Positions 56,162 to 64,000 of a stretch of 64,000 bases of DNA are shown in pieces. Within the stretch, counting starts at the first letter, position 1. Each line of letters begins with the position of its first letter. The stretch covers positions 48,751,932-48,815,931 of the forward strand of contig CM045760.1 of the NCBI GenBank assembly GCA_025200525.1, in the 5' to 3' direction. A model generated the notes under the pieces. It ran no database searches and was not told the DNA's origin. It saw nothing but the letters and a program-made list of their open reading frames with translations. This DNA comes from Camellia lanceoleosa (taxonomy: Eukaryota > Streptophyta > Magnoliopsida > Ericales > Theaceae). Made by a program: the position numbers and the translations under genes.

Positions 56162-58953
56162 TCACTCAGATTTTCTTTTAACCTGCCTCAAGATGCCTTC
56201 TTCTTTGATTTGCTTCTCCCTCTGCTTTTCTGCCTCTTTATCTTTCCCAGATGCTTCAAGTTGGTCAAGGTGTGGGGGCTTGAAATACCGCCCACTCCTG
56301 GTCATGTGGTCTACCTCATCGAGGTACCAAGTATCATCTGGTTGAGTACCTGCCCAATCTTCCTCTGTGTGGGCAAGACATAAGTCATCGTCTTCCCACC
56401 ACATTCCGCTAGCATTCAACAGACACCTATCTGGTTCTGGCAAGTTTGTACTCTCGGTATTTTCTTCCCATATGCTCACAGCATATCGTGCTTTCGTGCT
56501 CGCAGCACTTTCAACCTCTTCATGGTTCTTGGCTTTCCGGATCCTCTCAGAATCCCATCTCTTCTCTTGCTCCTCCTGTGTCAGTAGGGTTTGTTGTTCG
56601 GTTTTCACAATATCTTGATCCCGAGCAGAATTCTTTGCACCGGCGCTCTCCGGCGGTTCATTCTGACTCTCGGCCCTTCCGGCCATCATTAATACCCCTA
56701 CCCCTGCCTTGCTCGCCGAACTTCCACAACATCCGGCCGGGTCATCTAACCACCCAGTAATTTCTGCCGACTCCTCATATTCAAACCAATTGATTGTCGC
56801 ATCCCCTGTTTCTTGGTCGTTGAAGAACTGGAGGTTAGCAAAATCTTCTTCCACCGTTGTCAGACCATCTGCCCCTTGCTCTAGTTCGTCTCCCTGAATC
56901 ATGCACAGTTCAGCTTTTTCTGGCAGTCCCGTACTCGGCTCAGACCGGCCCACTGATAGGATGTACCCGCTCGGATCATAGGCTCTCCCAGCTAGATTCC
57001 CGGCCGTCATCCCATCCTGCATTTCTTCTTCAAACCCGCCTGCTCCATCTTCGGAGGTCACCACCTCTGGCTCAGATTGGGTTGTGAAGGTGTCCAACAT
57101 GCACAAGTCAGTGCAATCAGGAAGGATCACCTCCGGCTTGGGTAGGTGAGAGGGAGTAATATAGATACTAGGATCGTAGGAAACGACCCCAGTTTGGATG
57201 AAGTTGACTCTTTTGGGTGGTGGATCTTGGTTATGTGCGGGGAGTGGGTTAGTTGTGACGTTGGGTCTTTCGGGAGGTACGATGATATTCTTGTCAACGA
57301 GGTCTTGAATCTCGTGACGCAGCCGGAAACACTGATCTGTGTCATGGCCATGCTGCTGGTGGTACGCACAGTACTTGGCTGGGTTGTGGGAAGGGGGGAG
57401 TGGATTCGGTAGTGGCCTCGGTTCTAGGGGCGTCAGATGCTTCTTCCTGATTAACACCCCCAGAGCCTTGGACAGGGGCATATATAGTGGAGTGAAGGTT
57501 CTTTGGCCTCTGGATTGGTATCTCGGGCCTTGGTTACTGCTCCCGGAGGTACTGGAAAAGGGTGTGGCCGCTGCGGGCCTTGGTTGAGAAGGGGGAGTGG
57601 TGGTGACCATGCCGACCTCCGAAGTCCTTGTGTTGGCAGCGCCACTCGGGCCTGCGTTGTTATTGCGGTTGAATGTCCTTCGGGGCTGCTCTCGGTCCTG
57701 GTCGATCAAACCTTGCTTCATCGCATCCTCGATTTGCACCCCCATATCGTGTAGATCCGCGAAGGTGGGGAAAGGAACTACAATCACCTTCTGCATTAAC
57801 TTCGGTTGGAGATTGCGTACAATCATCCGAATTTGATCTTTATCTGGGCCTCAAGGTCATCATCGATGCCTTTGCTCTCCACCGAAGTTACAAAATCGAG
57901 AAAGACTCCTTGGGTTCTCGCTGTTGTTTCGAGATCACGTGTTGTAATCTCGATCATGTATTATATGAGTATCAGGCAACGAAGGCCTCACCAAATTTCA
58001 TCCCGCCTTTTGACATCATTATCCAACTTTGCATACTAGTTGGCGCCACTCTGACAAGGTTCGCCAAACAAATGAGAGTTTTTAGTCCGTTAGGCCCATT
58101 GGCCGCAGGATATCCGAAAATAACCAAGATGGACCATGGGGTCTCCGGACCGATCAAAACGGTCAATCTGTGGCATCTTAAATCGTTCGCGTTGTCACGC
58201 CACGCCTGCAGTAGCGATCTTCAATGTCCGGGATGGCCTTCACCGCAATTTCTTAAAAAGTTTTTCCACTTACTCGCCAGAGTCAGATGATCTACCTCGA
58301 ACTCAAATGGAGAGTCCGTGGTTGGGTGTAAGATTCTTGGACAATGGGCAGAAGGCGCGAGCTACCGCTGGAAGACCTGTGTCCTCTTGAGTGTTCTCGA
58401 CATTGGGTAAGGTATTCGGGTGTTCGGAGGATATTCTCGAGGATTTGGTAGGGTATTCGACCAAGAGATGCCTCGCCAGTAGTGGAGCTGCCGTGGAGGA
58501 GGAATCGATGTGAAGCGGATGTCGATTCACCGCTGGTACCTAGTGATCACTTCGGCCGGGCCATGATCGCGCTTGTTGTTTGGAAAATTCCGCTTGGCGG
58601 ATGGCATCATCTTGCATCTGTTTATGCTATCGCATCTGGCGCGATCATCGCCCATCCTCGGCGATGTATTCGCGGTTCCATCTGAATGACCGGTAAATGT
58701 ACTTCTATGGCGTATACGTAAATTTCAACTTTACTCGATCACAAAGTCTCCGTCAGAATCCTCGTTTCGACACACTGCGCCTCATCGGCCTTCTTCTGGT
58801 AACTGGGGGTAGAGAGTGGAACACTGGATGTCCGTCAACGAGATCCTCGGATCGGTTGAGTCGGCGACCTCGTGTCCAAAGTGCTTGGGGAGTATCTAGT
58901 GGTTCGGAAGCAATTGTGCTAAAAACTGCCCTAGCAAAAAGATAATAAAGCAA
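56162..58953 (-). pseudogene. Element A gag region
   Basis: The 554-codon frame 57826-56162 is open and contains the zinc-knuckle-like CAYHQQHGHDTDQCFRLRH (~57350) and the acidic linker. The upstream part, 57840-58760, is broken by dense small indels. The TAG at 58037-58035 in the gag core is the same stop as in element B (36448-36450). The N-terminal block from 58953 matches 37414 of B. Confidence 0.88.
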
Positions 58954-59663
58954 AAAGGAAATAAATGACCAGAAAAACGGGCAGCATAACAGCTTAATTT
59001 AAATACACACAACACACAGTCGAGCATGCAACACACAGTTGATAAACTGAAAATACACTGTCCTCAATAACTGATCACTGTTCCTGTATCACTGTTCCCT
59101 AAAACTGAATCCGATATCCGCAAACAACTGATTCTCAGATAACTGGCTGATGCCCGCAGGCGTGATGCCCTATCTCAAAAACTGATGCCCGCAGGCCTGA
59201 TGCCCAAACTCAACTGATACATACATTCCCTGTAGAGACGCACTCTAACAAGCACATAACAGATAAGTGAGAGCTGAAAACACCCCTATGTTGGGGTAGG
59301 GTTTCCCTGTCCTATTTTGTCAGGAGCTAGGGTTTCACTACGCACACAGCGGTTTCAAACAATCTATAAACGGGTAAGCAACCTGTCCTAGTTTGGAATG
59401 GTCACTATGGATCCGAATATGCACCATGTCGAATGGTCAAAAAGGGTGCCCCGGTAAAACCGGGGTTTGTGTTCCCATGTCGCCGAGCTCAGAGTCGATC
59501 AAATTTTACGGACATGACTTGACAAGACAAGCCTCCGGCAAATCGTTTGGGAATGGCATATGGCAAACACAGTGTCCTAGGCGCACCAATGCAAATGTAA
59601 TGCAAAGAAACACACAAGTGTAGTCAAAACCAGATATCATGGGTTCGAGTCAACTTCTCTAAA

Positions 59664-59681
59664 TCCCCAGCAGAGTCGCCA
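59664..59681 (-). other. Primer-binding site of element A (tRNA-Arg type)
   Basis: Minus strand TGGCGACTCTGCTGGGGA, five bases inside the LTR end at 59687. A second patch TCGAACCC, complementary to a tRNA T-arm GGTTCGA, lies ~14 bases further in (59642-59649). Confidence 0.85.
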
Positions 59682-59686
59682 GAAAC

Positions 59687-62600
59687 TGTAGACGTCCCCG
59701 AACGCATCCCGGGGGAAGGGGAGTGCGAGTCCCCCCCGTTCTGGTTCGATATTGGGTCACTACAGTTCAAAGGACTCAAATGTCACGGTCCTTAATCTCG
59801 AACCGAAGAGTCCAAATCCGGCAAATCGTTTTGAAAACAAATTTTTTGGAAGAAGTGCCAAACATGGACTGCTTCGCCAGATACAGAGTCGCCACCTAAA
59901 TATTTTAAAATGGGAAATTTAGGAAACCCTGACTCGGTGCCAAAGGCCACGTGTCCGTCATCACCAAAGTTGCCTCGGCTCGGGAACTTGGGTACGATTG
60001 GGGAAGGTCACTTCGTGAGCACCCCCACTCGCCCGGTCAAAGACCGGCCTCTACTAACCATGATATCTGTTTTTGAAAACATTGCGAGTTCTTATTCCAG
60101 TTATTAGCCTGAATTGGAACAAAACATTTCATGTTTGTTTGTTTGAAAATGGTTTGATGGTGCTACCCGCAGGTAGGCTAAGACGCGGATTTGCCACCCT
60201 CGAGTGGGCTTAAGAAAATATGATTTTGCCACTATCTAGTGGGCTTAAAACAAACAGTCGATGAATTGTCCCAATCCAAGTAACTCAACCTCCACCCACA
60301 GGCATTCAAGGCAGTTATATCACATAAGCATTTAGCCTCATGGTAAGCATGCTATCATGGCAACACTCACACGCATGCAAGGATGCTAAAGCATAAAACT
60401 CACCGAGTACTCCAAGCCAAAATAGAAGCTATGTTAGAAATCATGCATGGCCCTAAGTATACAGAATTGCCTAATGCAACACATGCAAAGATGCAACTAT
60501 AGCAGGCTCGGCTATTCTAAAACATGGTATATGGAATGCTACAACTATCAAGTATTCAATTTGGAATTGAAATACAAATACAGTTTGTATGATGCGCCGA
60601 GTCTTATATGCAAAATGATGAATGATGCAAACATGCTGTCATACTGGATGCTAATCGAAATATGCCCTATATCTAACCATCGTAAGCGGGTAAATAAAAG
60701 GGAGAAAGAAGTGGGGTTTGGAAGACATACATCACACTCACACACCCTTATTACAATTATGCCCTCGCGCAGAGGGTCCGAATAAATAATACAGTCCGAA
60801 ATAAAAGAATAATACAGTCCGAATAATACAGTCCGAATAATATACAAATTCCTATTTAATTAACAAATTAACTAAGAAGGCTGTAAACTGGCATGCAAGC
60901 CAAGGATTGCCTTGACTCTGCTCCGGAAAATGAAATGATGCATGTTGGCCTGCCTTGCGCCGAAATCCACTGGGATGCCCCAATTAGCCTCTGTTTGCGA
61001 TGTTTCTCGAAATGCATGCCAGACTCCGAAAAGTTGCTGATTCTTGATTTTGCTGCACCAGAGAGCAGGAGAGGGGCATAGCAATGTATTTCACAAATAT
61101 ATGCATGCCTCGATCCTCGTGCCACCAATCATGCATATCGATGCATGATGGCCGAGGAGTCGGATTGCACAACTCAATATAGAATGAATGCATATGGGTG
61201 CTACAACAAAACCTAACTCCATCATGGGTAATCCGGACTGTCGGTGACTTGGGAATTGAGACCCGTTCCGTCACTCGAGTCTGAAAGCAACGCTGCTTCC
61301 GTGCGTGCGCTAACTCCTATCCCGAACACGATGCAATATGCATGATATGCATGAAATGCAGCTAAGATACAATCCTAACATACATAATGCTATGAAAATG
61401 AGATGTCTCGGAATGCGTGCACACGGGCACGCGAACCGAGGAAATGATTCTAAGGCATAAAATGGCATACGCAATGCAATTGGACTTACACTAACATGAG
61501 TGGACCTCAGCCACACTCACATAAGAAGTCGATGGATGAAAATGAAGTGCCTCAAAATGCGTGCACACGGGTACCCAAACCGAGGCAATGGCATACACAA
61601 TGCGGTGACGCTAGAATGAGATGTCTCGAAATGCGTGCCCACGGGCACGCAAACCGAGGCAATAGCATACAGAATGCAATGAGACTAAAATGACATACCG
61701 AATGCAAAATGGACTTACACTAACATGAGTGGACCTCAGCCACACTCACATAAGAGGCCGGATGATGAGAAATGAGGTGCCTCGAAATGCGTGCACACGG
61801 GCACACAAACCGAGGCGATGGTACTAAAATATGAAATGTCACTCCACATGCAGATTGGACTTATACTAACATGAGTAAGCCTCAGCCACACTCACATAAG
61901 AGGCCGTCGGATGAAAATGAGGTGCCTCGAAATGCGTGCCCGTGGGCACGCAAATCGAGGCAATGGCCCCAAGGCATGAAATGGCATACGAAATGTGACG
62001 CGGCATATGGCATATGGAAAATGCAAATTTCAGCAGCCAAAATGATGCAAAAACAGCCCCCTAATTATAGCAAAATTACACCCGATGCCCGAAATGCTAT
62101 GTTGAGTACCCGAAATGACTTGGAGCTATGCCGAGCATGCATAATATGGACATGAAGTGTAAAGACAAATGCTAGGCAGTCCCTAAAATAGAATTTTTCC
62201 AGTACAAAGTATGGTCAAACAACAATCACAAGTATGGCAAAAATAGCATGCAAAAATGGGGGAAAAGAGGGGAACAATGAAGCAGATGGTATATGCAATG
62301 CTCAAACTGAAAAATACAGTTCTACAACATTGAAGAGGGACCAAAAATATGAACATTTACAGCTTATGACAACCCCCAAAACAGTATGTAGATACGTTCA
62401 ACATGGCATGCAAAATATGAGTCAAAAGAGGGCTATAAAGAGAGGTATACCAAGAATTCACCAAAAAATCTAAGACCCTTAACAAAACATGAAGGAAAGG
62501 CAAAAATATGAATATTTTCAGTACTGATGATGGCCGAAAACAGAAGCTAGATAGGCCTAAAAAGGCATGCAAAATGGGGGCCAAAGAGAGATATAAAGAC

Positions 62601-64000
62601 AAGCACAACATGGAGACCCCCAAAAAGGTTGATCCCTTCTACAATGTTGTATAGGGACACAAAATAAGCTTACTTACAGTTCATGACATGCTCCAAAACA
62701 GACTACACATAGTCCAAACAAATCATGCAAATTTACGGTAAATATGAGAGATTATGAAGAAAGTGCATGATAGAGAGGCCAAAAAGGGTTGAGCCCTTCT
62801 TAAATGTTGAAGAGGGACTCAAAATAGGCCCACTCATAGTTTACATTATGCTCGAAAACAGATCACTCATAGGCTAGAACAAGCATGCAAAATATTGGCA
62901 TACAAGATGATATTGAAGCAAGTGCATCATAGAGGGCTCAAACAGGGTTGAGCCCTTGAACAAACATGAAGAATAGCTCAAAATAGACCTAGTTTCAGTT
63001 AAGGTCGGAGCTCAAAACAAAAATCAAGTAGGCTTAAGAAATGAGGCAAGAAAGTGCTAGAAAAGGGGAAATAGTGGCTTACCCTTGAAGACTACACTTT
63101 GGTTGCTTCTTGGCTTGAGTTTGTTGCTTCTTAGCCTCTGAAAAACCTTCCCTTTCTGCTGGAATGGAAGTGGTGAAGGTAGTGCTTGGTGTTGATGAAG
63201 AAAATGGCACCAAACTTAAGGATTTTGAAGGTTTTTGGAGAGGAAGATATAAGCTAATGCATATGAGCTTTGAAGGGAAGTTTTTCTAACCCTAATGAAG
63301 GAGCTGGCCAGCCACTTATAAAGGCCAAGAAGGGGGTGTAAAAGAGGAGGGAAATGCACCCAAGCTTTCCCTCCCAAAATATCCCCCGGATGCCAAGATA
63401 TTTTGGAGAAACAGCTATACAGCTGTAATGAACACAAACTGAGGATGCAGGCCGGCTAGCCACTTTTGCTGGAGGTGGCCGGCCGGCCACCCCCTATGGC
63501 CGGCCGGCCAAGGGCAAAAATGGGAAGTGAAAATTTCTGGCCGAGCTCTAAAGGGTGGTGTCCTCCCATGTGTGTACAACAAGGCCCTGTAGTTGGAATT
63601 TGACAACTCTGAAGCAGGAGAGACAACAAGCCACCTCTAGGAGAGGTCCAAAAATGAAAAGAAGAATTACTGGCCGAGCACCATTTTTTAGGGTCCTCCC
63701 ATGTGTGTACAACACAAATATGTGGTTTTGGCTCGAAGAAAATGGCCCTAGGGTGTTCAACATTAGCCTGGAAGTGAGAAAAACGGGCGCCGGGGGGCGC
63801 CGGAGGAGCATAACTGGTTACTGAGACAATTACTGTCCTCCCACCCTCCAGTGACCTTCCTTATGATAAAACAGAGGTACCTGCCAAAAATGAACAAAAA
63901 CCGATGCAAAACGAATGCTCGGGGGCCAAAACACGCAGTTTGGGGTCCCGAAAACCGGCCGTTAAGCACCGAAAGTGGTGTTTGGCTGCGAAGTGGGTAT
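59687..64000 (-). mobile_element. Element A 5' LTR, runs off the right edge
   Basis: Ends GGGACGTCTACA at 59687 (minus strand) and matches 38148-42896 closely to the window end, missing only the first ~400 bases of U3. Contains the same five-hairpin array (about 61400-61960), TATA near 63315-63322, and perfect GGCC palindromes at 63474-63491 and 63497-63510. Differences from the other LTR include a single instead of double 31-base unit near 62640 and short scrambled patches near 60605 and 61280. Confidence 0.92.

Larger units (their letters stand above)
42897..59686 (-). mobile_element. Element A: complete 16.8-kb Tat/Ogre-like interior with antisense accessory genes
   Basis: Bounded by a primer-binding site (59664-59681) and a polypurine tract (42897-42913). 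Minus-strand order is leader, gag, protease, G-patch-like segment, reverse transcriptase, RNase H, a second archaeal-type RNase H, integrase. The second RNase H and the giant LTRs identify the Tat/Ogre branch of Ty3/gypsy. After pol ends at 51286, an 8.4-kb region carries two plus-strand genes. Interior plus LTRs would total about 26 kb. Confidence 0.9.

Overview
The window is repeat-dominated nuclear DNA of a flowering plant, probably a eudicot with a large genome. It shows Ty1/copia, Ty3/gypsy Athila-like and Tat/Ogre-like LTR retrotransposons, GT-AG introns, plant mobile domain (PMD) genes, TATA-box promoters and compound CT/GA/GT microsatellites. Nothing bacterial is present, and I can defend no clearly intact host gene. 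The best host-gene candidate is two short spliced-looking exons at 29420-29813 (minus strand).

Layout, left to right. (1) 1-12403: 3' part of a plus-strand Tat/Ogre-like element ('P') carrying an antisense PMD gene (PMD1, 1-2092), three minisatellites, a polypurine tract and a long 3' LTR (4449-5829 plus 10482-12403). That LTR is split by a minus-strand solo LTR (5830-10476) with a perfect 5-bp target duplication AATGG. (2) 12404-18216: a decayed copia element (C1). Its short 3' LTR is split by a 2.3-kb solo LTR (15798-18104, duplication GTAAC). (3) 18219-18755: a LINE-type RNase H remnant and a tiny retroposon tail. (4) 19287-26348: a plus-strand Athila-like element. (5) 26349-31017: microsatellites, an orphan broken ORF, the possible host exons and a copia LTR. 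(6) 31018-33070: a minus-strand copia remnant (C2). (7) 33089-64000: two minus-strand Tat/Ogre-like elements in tandem sharing one 4.75-kb LTR. They read LTR (59687 to beyond the window), full interior A (42897-59686), shared LTR (38148-42896), truncated interior B (33089-38147).

The most interesting unit is the 8.4-kb stretch between the end of pol and the 3' LTR of element A. It holds two intron-containing genes in antisense: a PMD gene (PMD2, 44292-48528) and a DUF7745-like gene (49312-50592). Each has its own TATA box. Just upstream of these TATA boxes, of the PMD1 TATA-like box and of the TATA boxes in all four Tat/Ogre LTRs lies a cluster of GGCC-rich dyads (best form GGTGGCCGGCCGGCCACC). 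One promoter-proximal motif family is therefore shared by the element promoters and the accessory-gene promoters, which suggests an element-encoded regulatory or anti-silencing module. That function is inference.

Almost every coding region is broken. Many premature stops sit where the family has Gln, Arg or Trp, as expected from deamination of methylated cytosine in silenced repeats. Calls rest on translated motifs and repeat boundaries read by eye; no search was run.
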